Positions 45,026 to 53,391 of a DNA stretch of 64,000 bases are shown here, in pieces. A program made the position numbers and the translations under genes. Positions within the stretch are counted from its first letter, which is position 1. Each line of letters begins with the position of its first letter. Origin of the DNA: Sphingomonas endophytica (GTDB lineage: Bacteria; Pseudomonadota; Alphaproteobacteria; Sphingomonadales; Sphingomonadaceae); NCBI RefSeq assembly GCF_014199415.1, contig NZ_JACIJN010000002.1, positions 186,001 to 250,000 of the forward strand, written 5' to 3'. The notes beneath the pieces are model-generated. The model ran no database searches. It worked only from the letters and a program-made list of their open reading frames with translations, and had not been told where the DNA came from.

Positions 45026-46134
45026 GCTGGGATGCTCCGTGAATGCGAGGGGGCGTCGAGCTGCGCGAGGATCGCGAGCAGTTCGTCGACGCGGTGCGCG
45101 CAGGTGTGGCGCGCGCGGATGGTGTCGAGCCCGGCGGCGGCGAGCGACGCGCGCAGGGCGGCGTCGTGGCGCAGATCGCGGAGGATGCGCGTCATCTCCG
45201 CAGGCGTTTGCGCGAACAGGAAGTCGGTGCCGGGGCGGAAGAGGTGTTCGGCATCGTCCCATGGCGCACTGGCGAGCGGCAGGCCGCACGCCAAGGCCTC
45301 GAAGACTCGGATCGTCGGGATGCCGGGCAGGATCGTCGTGTAATAGCGGCGCGGCACATGGACGGTCGCCAGCGCGCGCGCGAACAGCGCGGGCGCGGCG
45401 GCATTGGGCGCCCAGCCGTGATAGCGCGCGCCGTAGGCCGCGAGCATCGCCTTGCCGTCGTCGGGATAGCGGACGCCATAGATGTCGAGCGGCAGCCCGG
45501 CATCGCGCGCGGGGGCGAGCAGATAATTCTCGATCTCGGCAGTGCGCTCACCGTCGCCCCAATTGCCGATCCAGACGAGTCCATCGCGGTGCTCGCCGTC
45601 GACGGGGAAGAAGCGGCGCGTGTCGGCGGCTTCGTGCCACGTCCAGACGCGATCGCCCCAGCCCCAGTCGCGATAGACGCGCGACAGCGCTTCGCCGAAC
45701 GCGAGCACGCCGTCATAGCCGTCGAGGTCGTAGGCGCGCATCTCCTCGGGCGCGCTGACCGCGCGGTGGTGCGTGTCGTGGAACAGCAAGGTGAAGCGCG
45801 CGCCGTCGCGGCGGAGTTTGCCGAGCGCGGCGACCAGATCGTGCGCGTTCCATTCGTGGACGATCACCACGTCCGCACCGTCGACCAGTTCGGTCAGGTC
45901 GGCGTCGGGAGCAAAGGTCTGCGACGACAGTTCGGGATAGGCGGCGCGGTAGGCGTCGAGCCCGGCCTCGCCGTTGTCGGCGAGCAGGTTTTCGAGGCTC
46001 CACGCACCGGCCGGTTCGTAGACGCGCACGTCATGTCCCCGCGCGATCAGCTCCGAGAGCACGCCGCGCAGGAAATGCGCGTTGCCGTGGTTCCAGCACG
46101 AGGCGAGACTGTGGGTGAAATAGACCAGCTTCAT
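45022..46134 (-). CDS. CgeB-like glycosyltransferase, paralogue 3
   Basis: A 370-residue GT-B-type protein starting MKLVYFTHSLASCWNHGNAH, the third member of the tandem set. The donor-side motif is FEALACGLPLASAPWDDAEH, with FLFAQTPAEMTRILRDL after it. Its ATG overlaps the upstream GT4 gene stop by 4 bp. The three paralogues have diverged well beyond recent duplication, so each probably adds a different residue or linkage. Confidence 0.82.
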   Translation of the reverse strand: MKLVYFTHSLASCWNHGNAHFLRGVLSELIARGHDVRVYEPAGAWSLENLLADNGEAGLDAYRAAYPELSSQTFAPDADLTELVDGADVVIVHEWNAHDLVAALGKLRRDGARFTLLFHDTHHRAVSAPEEMRAYDLDGYDGVLAFGEALSRVYRDWGWGDRVWTWHEAADTRRFFPVDGEHRDGLVWIGNWGDGERTAEIENYLLAPARDAGLPLDIYGVRYPDDGKAMLAAYGARYHGWAPNAAAPALFARALATVHVPRRYYTTILPGIPTIRVFEALACGLPLASAPWDDAEHLFRPGTDFLFAQTPAEMTRILRDLRHDAALRASLAAAGLDTIRARHTCAHRVDELLAILAQLDAPSHSRSIPA

Positions 46135-47216
46135 GCGGCGGCTCGCGCGCCGGTGGCGGTGACGCGATCGAACAGCGCAGCCATGGCGCGCGCGGTTTGT
46201 TCGGGCGCGTAAGCGAGCGCGCGGCTGCGGGCGAGCGCACCGCGGGCGAGCCGCCGGTCGGTGTCGGCGGCGAGCGCGGCGATCGCGTGCGCAAAGCCCT
46301 CGGCATCATCGACGGCGACGAAGGTCGCGACGCCGTCCCACAATTCGCGGAAGGTCGGGATGTCGGACAGGACCAGCGCGCAGCCGGTCAGCGCCGCCTC
46401 CAGCACCGCCAGCCCGAACGGCTCGTAACAAGCCGCCGAGGCGAAGATCGGGCGCGTCGAGAGTGCGGCGGCGATCGCGGCGTCGCTGATCCGCCCGAGC
46501 GGTTCGAGGTGGTGGAGCTTGTGATGCTCGCCATGCGGACCGCGCGCCGGGCCGGCGGCGCGGAACGGCAGCGGCAGCAAGGCGGCGGCGCGATCGAGCG
46601 TTGCGATGTTCTTGCCACGGTCCCACAGCCGGCCGGCGGTAAAGGCCCGTGTGTACAGCGCGCCGGTGGCGGCCGGCAGCGTGCGGCCGTTGTGGATCGC
46701 CAGCGGCGGGGCGGGCAGTGCGTAGAGACGCTGGACCGTCGCGGCGAAGGCGCGGGTCGGGCAGACGATCGCGTCGGCCCGCGCGAGGCCGCGCGCGACC
46801 AGCTCGGTCTGCCACGCGAGATCGGCGGGGAGCGGGCCATGTTCGACCGCCTCCCACCAGCTTGCGACGCAGCTATGCACCACCGCGACGACCGGCATCG
46901 CGAAATCGGCGATCGCGAGCGCGGGCTGGTTGAGCTGGACGACATCGACTGCGCGCGCCGCGGCGAGCGCGGCGATCGCATCGGCAGCGACCGAAACCGC
47001 CTGCGCGTCGGTGGCGAGCCAGTCGAGCGGGAGGCGGGTGTCGATCAGGGTGACGCCGGCTGCTTCGGCCTGCGCGTGATGCGCGGGCGAGGGGGCGGGG
47101 CCAAGCGTGGCGAGGTCGACCGACCAGCCGGTGCGGACCAGATCGCCGGCGAGCTGAAGCGCATATTGCCAGACGCCGCCGATCGCGTCGGCGGTCATCA
47201 ACAGCCGTCCTGTCAC
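46131..47216 (-). CDS. GT4-type glycosyltransferase
   Basis: The 361-residue GT-B protein begins VTGRLLMTADAIGGVWQYAL, the N-terminal glycine-rich acceptor loop of GT4 enzymes. The donor-binding region ACYEPFGLAVLEAALTGCAL has the EPFGLxxxEA pattern (E-x7-E) characteristic of GT4. The GTG start at 47216 overlaps the epimerase stop (GTGA). It should use a nucleotide-activated sugar, possibly one made by the two epimerases at the head of the operon. Confidence 0.87.
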   Translation of the reverse strand: MTGRLLMTADAIGGVWQYALQLAGDLVRTGWSVDLATLGPAPSPAHHAQAEAAGVTLIDTRLPLDWLATDAQAVSVAADAIAALAAARAVDVVQLNQPALAIADFAMPVVAVVHSCVASWWEAVEHGPLPADLAWQTELVARGLARADAIVCPTRAFAATVQRLYALPAPPLAIHNGRTLPAATGALYTRAFTAGRLWDRGKNIATLDRAAALLPLPFRAAGPARGPHGEHHKLHHLEPLGRISDAAIAAALSTRPIFASAACYEPFGLAVLEAALTGCALVLSDIPTFRELWDGVATFVAVDDAEGFAHAIAALAADTDRRLARGALARSRALAYAPEQTARAMAALFDRVTATGARAAA

Positions 47217-48268
47217 GCAGCGACCTCGATTGTCGGCGTCTCGGCGGCGGCATGTTCGCGCTGCAACCAGTCGGCGAGCGCGCCGACGCCTTCGCGCCAG
47301 TCGCGGCGGTCGGGCAGCGCGAGTGCCGCGGCGGCGGCGCGCGCGTCGGCGACAAAATAGCGTTGGTCGCCCGCGCGCCAGCCCGAATAATGCACGTCGA
47401 CCGGACGGCCGGTGAGCGTCGCAATGTGCGCGAGCAACTGGCGCAGGCTGACCGCATTGTCGGGGCCGCCGCCAAGATTGAAGGCGCGGCCGGCGACCTC
47501 GTCGATCCGCCGCCACGCCGCGACATAAGCGTTCACCGCATCGCGGACGTCGAGCACGTCGCGGACCTGATGGCCGTCGCCGTAAAGCGTGATCGGCTCG
47601 CCGTTGAGCGCGCGGATCAGGAAATGCGCGACCCAGCCCTGATCCTCGGTGCCCATCTGGCGCTGGCCGTAGATGCAGCTCATCCGGAAGACGCAGGTCT
47701 TGAGCCCGAAGCTGCGCGCGTAATCGAGCACATATTGGTCTGCCGCACCCTTCGACACGCCATAGGGCGTGTGGAAGTCGAGCGGCCGCGCCTCGCCGAT
47801 GCCGTGCGCGCGGACCTGCGGGTCGACGGGGCGATAGGCTTCGTCCTCCAGCACGAAATCCAAGTCGGCGAGATCGCCATAGACCTTGTTGGTGGAGGCG
47901 AAGATCAACGGCACGTGCGCCGCGCGGGTGCGGATCGCCTCCAGCAACTGGAAGGTGGCGGTGATGTTGGTGGTGAAATCGTCGGCGGGGTCGTCGAGGC
48001 TGGTGGTCACCGCCACCTGTGCGGCGAAGTGGAACACCGCCGCCGCGCTGGCGACCTCGTCGGCGAGCCGCGCGGCGTCGCGGATATCGGCATGGACGAA
48101 GCGGATGCGGCTGCCGTGGCGCGCGCGCAGCCATGCAAGGTTGCGCTCCACCCCGGCGCGCGCCAGCGCGTCGTAGATCACCACGTCATGCCCTTCGCCG
48201 GCAAGCCGGTCGGCGAGGTTGGAGCCGATGAACCCGGCGCCGCCGGTAACCAGCACCGGCCCGCTCAT
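47213..48268 (-). CDS. NAD-dependent epimerase/dehydratase (CDP-tyvelose epimerase-like)
   Basis: The 351-residue extended SDR has the NAD motif VLVTGGAGFIGSNLA, the catalytic tyrosine and lysine in TPYGVSKGAADQYVLDYAR and a substrate-side MSCIYGQRQMG. The stretch PLIFASTNKVYGDLADLDF recalls CDP-paratose/tyvelose 2-epimerases, which have the same STNKVYG signature; the true substrate is not certain. It supplies a nucleotide sugar in the cytoplasm. Its ATG overlaps the first gene of the operon by 4 bp. Confidence 0.86.
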   Translation of the reverse strand: MSGPVLVTGGAGFIGSNLADRLAGEGHDVVIYDALARAGVERNLAWLRARHGSRIRFVHADIRDAARLADEVASAAAVFHFAAQVAVTTSLDDPADDFTTNITATFQLLEAIRTRAAHVPLIFASTNKVYGDLADLDFVLEDEAYRPVDPQVRAHGIGEARPLDFHTPYGVSKGAADQYVLDYARSFGLKTCVFRMSCIYGQRQMGTEDQGWVAHFLIRALNGEPITLYGDGHQVRDVLDVRDAVNAYVAAWRRIDEVAGRAFNLGGGPDNAVSLRQLLAHIATLTGRPVDVHYSGWRAGDQRYFVADARAAAAALALPDRRDWREGVGALADWLQREHAAAETPTIEVAA

Positions 48269-49377
48269 GCGACCAGCCCGCGGCGCTCGAGCTCGGCGCG
48301 CATCGTGGCGACCTTGTCCTCGGCGGTCTGTTCGGCGACCCATTCGGCGAGTTCGGCGAGCCCGGCGGTGAAGTCCTGCGTGGCGCGGAAGTCGAGCCGC
48401 TCCTGCGCCAGCGTCGTGTCGCAGAAGCAATGGCGGATGTCGCCGATACGCGCCTTGCCGACGATCTCCGGCGTCAGGTCGTTCTTGCCCATGGCCTTGG
48501 CGAGTTCGGTGGCGACTTCCGTCACCGAGCGGTCATGGCCCGAGCCGATGTTGAACGTGCCGCCGACCGCTTGCGGAAGGAACAACGCATCGGCGAAGCC
48601 GCGCGCCACGTCGCTGACATGGACGAAGTCGCGGCGCTGTTCGCCGTCCTCGAAGATCATCGGCTTCTGCCCGTTGAGCAGCCGCGACGCGAAGATCGCG
48701 AGCACGCCGGTGTACGGGTTGGAGAGCGCCTGGCCGGGGCCGTAGACGTTGAACAGTCGCAGGCACACGCCTTCGATCCCATAGGGCGCGGCCATGATGT
48801 GCGTGGTGCGCTCCTGCACATATTTGTTGAGCGCGTAGATCGAGGCGAGGTTCGGCTGCTTCCACTCCGGCGTCGCGACCGGCGTGAGCGGGCGGCCCTG
48901 CGCGTCGACCGGCTCCCAGTTGGTCAGCCCGTCGCGCAGCCCCTTGCGCTCGGCGTCCTGCACCATGTTGCCGTCGGCGTCGCGGTACAGCCCCTCGCCA
49001 TAGATCGACATCGACGAAGCGGTGACGACGCGGCGCACCGGCTTGTCGATCAGTTTCTCGAACAGCACCGCGGTACCGACATCGTTGGTCGAGGTATAGC
49101 GCTCGACCTCGTACATCGACTGGCCGACCCCGACCTCGGCGGCGAGATGGATGACGCTGTCGACGCCGTCGAGCGCCTTGCTGACGACGTCGCCGTTGCG
49201 CACGTCGCCGCGGATGAGTTCGACCGCGTCGTTGAGGAGCGGCGGGCGCTCGCAATCGCCGTGCACCTGCTCGATCAGACTGTCGAGCACGCGCACTTCG
49301 TGGCCGCGCGACAGCAGCTCATCGGCCACGAAACGCCCGATGAAGCCGGCCCCGCCGGTGATGAGAATGGTTTCCAC
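48265..49377 (-). CDS. NAD-dependent nucleotide-sugar epimerase/dehydratase
   Basis: The 370-residue extended SDR has ETILITGGAGFIGRFVADEL, VIHLAAEVGVGQSMYEV, the SSMSIYGEG strand and an active-site SIYALNKYVQERT (Tyr-x3-Lys). FNVYGPGQALSNPYTGVLAI and DGEQRRDFVHVSDVARG are typical of UDP-glucose 4-epimerase-like enzymes. The GTG at 49377 follows GGGAGGAA. It is the first gene of the six-gene operon, about 75 bp downstream of an EcfG-type promoter. Confidence 0.87.
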   Translation of the reverse strand: METILITGGAGFIGRFVADELLSRGHEVRVLDSLIEQVHGDCERPPLLNDAVELIRGDVRNGDVVSKALDGVDSVIHLAAEVGVGQSMYEVERYTSTNDVGTAVLFEKLIDKPVRRVVTASSMSIYGEGLYRDADGNMVQDAERKGLRDGLTNWEPVDAQGRPLTPVATPEWKQPNLASIYALNKYVQERTTHIMAAPYGIEGVCLRLFNVYGPGQALSNPYTGVLAIFASRLLNGQKPMIFEDGEQRRDFVHVSDVARGFADALFLPQAVGGTFNIGSGHDRSVTEVATELAKAMGKNDLTPEIVGKARIGDIRHCFCDTTLAQERLDFRATQDFTAGLAELAEWVAEQTAEDKVATMRAELERRGLVA

Positions 49378-49451
49378 GAATATTCCTCCCGCCCCGTACT
49401 TGATCTCAATCAATGACACGCGCGCGCATTGCTGGTTGATTGCGTGACAAG

Positions 49452-49476
49452 AACATCTTCTACTTAGCTTGGTTCC
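49452..49476. promoter_or_regulatory. EcfG-type promoter of the glycosyltransferase operon, possibly bidirectional
   Basis: Minus strand GGAAC (49476-49472), 16-bp spacer, TGTT (49455-49452) matches the general-stress consensus. Read on the plus strand the same bases give AGAAC-N16-GGTT toward the phosphatase gene, one mismatch in each element, so the site could fire both ways. Confidence 0.6.
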
Positions 49477-49542
49477 GATAAATTATTGCGCTGGCGTAAT
49501 TTTCGTTGAACTGGGTCGTAAGTTGACGCAGATCAATCCGAG

Positions 49543-50124
49543 ATGGCCAGAAGTATTATTCTCGCCCGGCATGGGCATCACCAAGAAGTCGGTCGCGTGT
49601 TGAGCGGACGCTCCGATATTTCTCTCGATCGACAGGGGCGGGTGGAAGCGGAGGCGCTGGCAGGACTGGTCGCGTCGCGCGGCGTGACGCGGATCGTCTC
49701 CAGTCCGCGGGCGCGGACGCGCGAGACCGCGGCGGTGGTCGCGGCGGCGCTGGCGCTGCCGGTAGAGATCGCGGCGGAGTTGGATGAGGTCGACTTCGGT
49801 GATTTCACTGGGCGCGCGTTCGCGGCACTGGACAGGGATGCGGACTGGCAGCGCTGGAACGCCGAGCGTGCGACGGCGCGCTGTCCGGACGGGGAGACGA
49901 TGGGCGAGGCGGTGGCGCGTGCGGTCGGGTTCGTCGCCGGGTGCGGGGAAGGCGTGACGTTATGCGTGTCGCACTGTGATGTGATCCGCGGAGTGGTGGC
50001 GCATTATCTCGGACTCCCGCTCGACCGGATCTTTTCGCTGGGCTGCGATCCGGGGTCGGTGACCACGCTTTCACTGCAGGGCGAGGGGGCGGTGGTGGTG
50101 GCGTTGAACGAGCGTTCTGCTTGA
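49543..50124 (+). CDS. Histidine phosphatase family protein
   Basis: The 193-residue protein has the RHG signature ILARHGHHQEVG, with the phosphorylated histidine, a second catalytic region VSHCDVIRGVVAHYL and LDEVDFGDFTGRAF in between, the layout of phosphoglycerate-mutase-like phosphatases such as CobC. A small phosphorylated metabolite is the expected substrate; within this cluster a sugar or cyclitol phosphate is plausible. It diverges from the glycosyltransferase operon. Confidence 0.87.
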   Translation: MARSIILARHGHHQEVGRVLSGRSDISLDRQGRVEAEALAGLVASRGVTRIVSSPRARTRETAAVVAAALALPVEIAAELDEVDFGDFTGRAFAALDRDADWQRWNAERATARCPDGETMGEAVARAVGFVAGCGEGVTLCVSHCDVIRGVVAHYLGLPLDRIFSLGCDPGSVTTLSLQGEGAVVVALNERSA

Positions 50125-50168
50125 CACATCGGCGGCGTGGTTGGGGCGGCGTTGCAGATGAACTCTAC

Positions 50169-50247
50169 AGACATGGGCCCCTGGCTGCGCAGGGGCGACG
50201 GTTCGTTTGGCCGCCGTCGCCGCTGCGAAGGCAGGGTCCCATGTCTG
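50169..50247. repeat. Palindromic repeat (GACATGGGCCCCTG family)
   Basis: AGACATGGGCCCCTGGCTGC then GGGGCGACGG is mirrored by CCGCCGTCGC, GCTGCGAAGGCAGGGTCCCA and TGTCT. It occupies the convergent junction between the phosphatase and DUF6165 genes. Only one copy is seen in the window. Confidence 0.7.
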
Positions 50248-50301
50248 CCCAATCCAGAGGTGCAGTCGCCCCGGCAGCTACGCTTCGGTGTCGGAAAAAA
50301 A

Positions 50302-50700
50302 TCAATTCACCGCCGCATAGCTCTTCTCTTCGATCAGGTCCGATTCCAGCGCGACGTTGATCGCGCGCTTCAGCGCCGCGCGCTCGTCGTTCTTGACGTA
50401 GACCGCGCGCGCCAGCCGGATGAACTCGCCGCCGAAGCTCCGCGCGGCCTCTTCGCGGCGGATCGCGTCCTCGATCTCCCACAGGTCCTCGTTGACCGAC
50501 TTCAGCCGCGCATACAGCGGCGCGACATCGTCCTGCCCGAGCACCCCCGCGCCGATCCGCGACAACAATGAATGTTCGCGCGCGACATTGGCGCGGGCGT
50601 CGGCGCGGTCGATACGATGCTGCTTGATCTCGAGGATCGTGATCTTGTCGAGCAACTCACCCCAGGACACGGGCACGGACGGGCTGGGGAGGCTGGCCAT
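50302..50700 (-). CDS. DUF6165-family protein
   Basis: A 132-residue protein beginning with VPVSWGELLDKITILEIKQH and continuing with a long helical region (WEIEDAIRREEAARSFGGEF) and YVKNDERAALKRAINV, which I recognise as the DUF6165 pattern. Members occur near glycosyltransferases; the function is not known to me. The start overlaps the end of the heptosyltransferase-like gene by 44 bp in another frame. A T-run follows the stop codon but without a convincing hairpin. Confidence 0.75.
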   Translation of the reverse strand: MASLPSPSVPVSWGELLDKITILEIKQHRIDRADARANVAREHSLLSRIGAGVLGQDDVAPLYARLKSVNEDLWEIEDAIRREEAARSFGGEFIRLARAVYVKNDERAALKRAINVALESDLIEEKSYAAVN

Positions 50701-51568
50701 GATCTTCTCCTTCTATCACGTCGAGATCGCGCGCGATCATGGCGAGTGGCGTGTGCCAGTCGCCCGCGGTCGGCTGCGCATAGAGGCGGGTGTGTGGATA
50801 CCAGGCGCTGTCGCGGCGGGCGGGGTCCCAGCGCCAGTCGGGCGCAGCCTTCAGCAGCAGCCACGTCGGCCGTACGAGCGCGCCGGCGAGGTGCGCGATC
50901 ATCGTGTCGACGGTGATGACCAATGCGCAGCCGGCGACCAGCGCAGCGGTCGCGGCGAGGTCGAACGGGCAGCCTTCGGGATTGATGACGGGGAGGGTGG
51001 TCGGCGCGCTGACCAGCGAGACGCAGCGGTGCCGCGACGTGATCGGTTCGAGCAAGGCGGGCGGCACCCAGCGATCGGCATCCCAGTCGCCGGCCTGCCA
51101 GCAGAGCCCGATCGTCCCATCGGGCAGCGGGGCGGGGGCGGCGCTTACATAAGGGACGGGAACGTCACCCGGCGTACAGCGGAGCGCGGCGCAAAGCTCG
51201 GTTATTTCGATGTCGCAGTCCGATGGCGGCAGCGGGTGTGCCTCGTCGAAGGCGGCGAGCGCTACGTCGGGGAAGTGCAACAAGGCGTGCAGCCGTGCGG
51301 GGGCCTCGACCGTCACCGTGCGGGCGCGCCGCGCCAGCACCGGGAGGAAACGCGCGAATTGCAGCGTGTCGCCGAGCCCGTGATAGCACCGCACCAGCAC
51401 GTCACGGCCGTCGACCGCGCCGCCGTCCCATACCCAGCGCCGATGATAGGGGAGCGTTGGGTCGTCGCGCGTCACGGGGTCGCGTGCGGCGAGGACGGCC
51501 TGCTCGATCGCCCAGGCGTCCTCGTAGCGCTCCTCGCGCATCGCCCGGGTCCAGCCGTGATCGCTCAT
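50657..51568 (-). CDS. Heptosyltransferase-like (GT9-type) protein
   Basis: The 303-residue protein lacks a complete N-terminal repeat region but has the GT9-like features RCYHGLGDTLQFARFLPVLA, ALLHFPDVALAAFDEAHPLP, a C-terminal DLAATAALVAGCALVITVDT and MIAHLAGALVRPTWLLL (the D-T-x3-H-x-A-G-A loop that binds nucleotide in ADP-heptose transferases). It ends with RWDPARRDSAWYPHTRLY, common in TPR-linked members of this group. The ATG at 51568 is preferred over a GTG at 51589. Product is probably cytoplasmic; donor unknown. Confidence 0.78.
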   Translation of the reverse strand: MSDHGWTRAMREERYEDAWAIEQAVLAARDPVTRDDPTLPYHRRWVWDGGAVDGRDVLVRCYHGLGDTLQFARFLPVLARRARTVTVEAPARLHALLHFPDVALAAFDEAHPLPPSDCDIEITELCAALRCTPGDVPVPYVSAAPAPLPDGTIGLCWQAGDWDADRWVPPALLEPITSRHRCVSLVSAPTTLPVINPEGCPFDLAATAALVAGCALVITVDTMIAHLAGALVRPTWLLLKAAPDWRWDPARRDSAWYPHTRLYAQPTAGDWHTPLAMIARDLDVIEGEDHGQPPQPVRARVLG

Positions 51569-51635
51569 GCCGCCGCAAACGCGGCACACCCGGGCGGCGG
51601 TTCCACACTATTAAGTTGAGCGAGATCAAGCCGAC

Positions 51636-51660
51636 GGAACGCGGCTGTCCGAGGATAGTT
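51636..51660 (+). promoter_or_regulatory. EcfG-type promoter of the methyltransferase operon
   Basis: GGAAC (51636-51640), 16-bp spacer and AGTT (51657-51660) match the general-stress consensus. A start about 8-10 bp later would leave the ATG at 51689 but not the one at 51662 inside the transcript. Confidence 0.55.
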
Positions 51661-51688
51661 GATGCTTGCGATGGGTGACGGGGGATTG

Positions 51689-52477
51689 ATGAGCGAAGAT
51701 TTGCGTGCGCGGGTCGCGGAGCTGGCCCCGTGGTTTCACAACATCCACCTGCCCGGCGGCGTGCAGACCGCCCCCGACCATTTCCTGCTCGATTATCCCG
51801 GCAACAAGTTCGCCGAATTCGGCGTCTGTCTGCCGGAGGATCTGACCGGCAAGACGGTGCTCGACATCGGCTGCAACGCGGGCTTCTATTCGGTCGAGAT
51901 GAAGCGACGCGGCGCGGCGCGGGTGGTGGGGATCGACTCCGACGATCGTTATCTCGCGCAGGCGCGGTTGGCGAGCGAGGCGCTGGGGTTCGGCGACAGC
52001 GTCGAGTTCCGCAACCTGTCGGTCTATGATGTCGCGCAGCTCGGCGAGCGCTTCGATCTCGTGATCTTCATGGGGGTGCTTTATCATCTGCGGCATCCGC
52101 TGCTGGCGCTTGACCTGATCCGCGAGCATGTCGCGGGCGATCTGATGCTGTTCCAGACGATGCAGCAGGGCTCGAAGGACGATGCGGTCGTGCCCGAGGA
52201 TCATCCCTTCTACGTGCCCGGCACCTGGACTCCGCCCGACTATTTCGACGATCGCGACTATCCGAAACTGCACTTCATCGAGCGCAAGTTTGCGGGCGAC
52301 TGGACCAATTGGTGGGCGCCCAACCGCGCCTGTTCGGAAGCGATGCTGCGTGCCGCCGGCTTTACGGTGACCGCGCATCCGCAGGACGACGTCTATCTCT
52401 GCCGCATCAGCGACGTGCCCTTCGCGGAGCACGGACCGGCGGCGGTCTATCCATCTACGGGGGGAGTGCGCGCGTGA
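51689..52477 (+). CDS. SAM-dependent methyltransferase (Rta_06860/TIGR04290-like)
   Basis: The 262-residue protein begins VAELAPWFHNIHLPGGVQTA and has the SAM-binding KTVLDIGCNAGFYSVEMKRR and GVLYHLRHPLLALDLI. The sequence is like CmoB-type tRNA enzymes but closest, from memory, to the TIGR04290 methyltransferases that occur in a conserved neighbourhood with glycosidase-like and dehydrogenase genes, as here. The start at 51689 is chosen because GGGGGA precedes it and because the promoter would exclude the earlier in-frame ATGs at 51662 and 51671. It overlaps the next gene by 4 bp (GTGA). Confidence 0.83.
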   Translation: MSEDLRARVAELAPWFHNIHLPGGVQTAPDHFLLDYPGNKFAEFGVCLPEDLTGKTVLDIGCNAGFYSVEMKRRGAARVVGIDSDDRYLAQARLASEALGFGDSVEFRNLSVYDVAQLGERFDLVIFMGVLYHLRHPLLALDLIREHVAGDLMLFQTMQQGSKDDAVVPEDHPFYVPGTWTPPDYFDDRDYPKLHFIERKFAGDWTNWWAPNRACSEAMLRAAGFTVTAHPQDDVYLCRISDVPFAEHGPAAVYPSTGGVRA

Positions 52478-53391
52478 TCGAAGCCGCGATGATCTGGAAC
52501 GAGCCGAACAACAAGTCGCACTGGGACCCGGAGGTCGATCCCGACTGGTCGCTGTTCGCAGATACCGTGTCGCGCGCGGGGGCGTCGATCGCGGCGGTCA
52601 ACCCGGCGGTGACGCGCGTGCTGGGCGGCATGTCGCCGATCGATCCGTTGTGGGTGAAGCGGCTGGAGGCGCATGGCTGCCTCGACGCGGTCGACGTGCT
52701 CGCGGTGCACGGCTTCCCGCTCGACTGGAATCTGTGGTCGATCCACGATTGGCCCGCCAAGATCGCCGAAATCGAGGCGGTGACCGACAAGCCGGTATGG
52801 GTGACCGAGGTCGGCGTCGGCTCGTTCGGCGCCGAGGAGGTGCAGGTGTTCGGGGTCGAGAAAACCGCCGAGCTGCTGATCGGCCGCGTGCCGCGCATCT
52901 ATTGGTATTCGCTGTTCGACCTGCCGCAGGAATGGGGCGCGACCACCCGCCACCGCGAGGCGGAAGGGTCGAGCTATTACCGGCATTTCTACATGGGGCT
53001 GATCCGCGAGGACGGCACCCCCAAGCCGTCGCTCGACAGCTATGCCAAGGTCGCGTCGGAGATGGGGCTGATGCAATGGTTCCATTTCGAGGACCCGCGG
53101 CTCGACGACGCGGTGACGTGGATGAAGCGGCTGGGGACGAAAAAGCTGCGCACCGGGCTGAGCTGGGCGGACAGCTTCCGCCCCAATGCGACCGACTGGT
53201 TCGATCGCCAGATGGAGGCGCTGGCCGAGTTCGACACGACCGTCACCTTCTGCTTCACGCCCGAGCATCTCGGCATCCAGCCGCATCACACCAGCGCGGC
53301 GCGCGACCCGCAGGCGTTCGCGGATTTCTGCGCGTGGATGATCGACCGCTACGCGCCCGCGGCGGTCACGAACCAGAAGGCGGTGGCGTAA
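52474..53391 (+). CDS. GH39-like (beta-xylosidase/cellulase-fold) protein
   Basis: A 305-residue TIM-barrel glycosidase-like protein without signal peptide. The acid/base glutamate is in AAMIWNEPNNKSHWDP and the nucleophile glutamate in KPVWVTEVGVGSFG, the clan GH-A arrangement. It is shorter than GH39 xylosidases and is intracellular, so it may act on a cytoplasmic glycoside or have a transferase role. GGGGGGAG precedes the GTG. The last 26 bp overlap the convergent DUF1003 gene. Confidence 0.8.
   Translation: MIEAAMIWNEPNNKSHWDPEVDPDWSLFADTVSRAGASIAAVNPAVTRVLGGMSPIDPLWVKRLEAHGCLDAVDVLAVHGFPLDWNLWSIHDWPAKIAEIEAVTDKPVWVTEVGVGSFGAEEVQVFGVEKTAELLIGRVPRIYWYSLFDLPQEWGATTRHREAEGSSYYRHFYMGLIREDGTPKPSLDSYAKVASEMGLMQWFHFEDPRLDDAVTWMKRLGTKKLRTGLSWADSFRPNATDWFDRQMEALAEFDTTVTFCFTPEHLGIQPHHTSAARDPQAFADFCAWMIDRYAPAAVTNQKAVA

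Noticed and set aside
47252..48745. 497-codon plus-strand open frame across the two epimerase genes
   Set aside because: Both epimerases are unmistakable on the other strand, and the frame crosses their junction without any recognisable motif or ribosome binding site.
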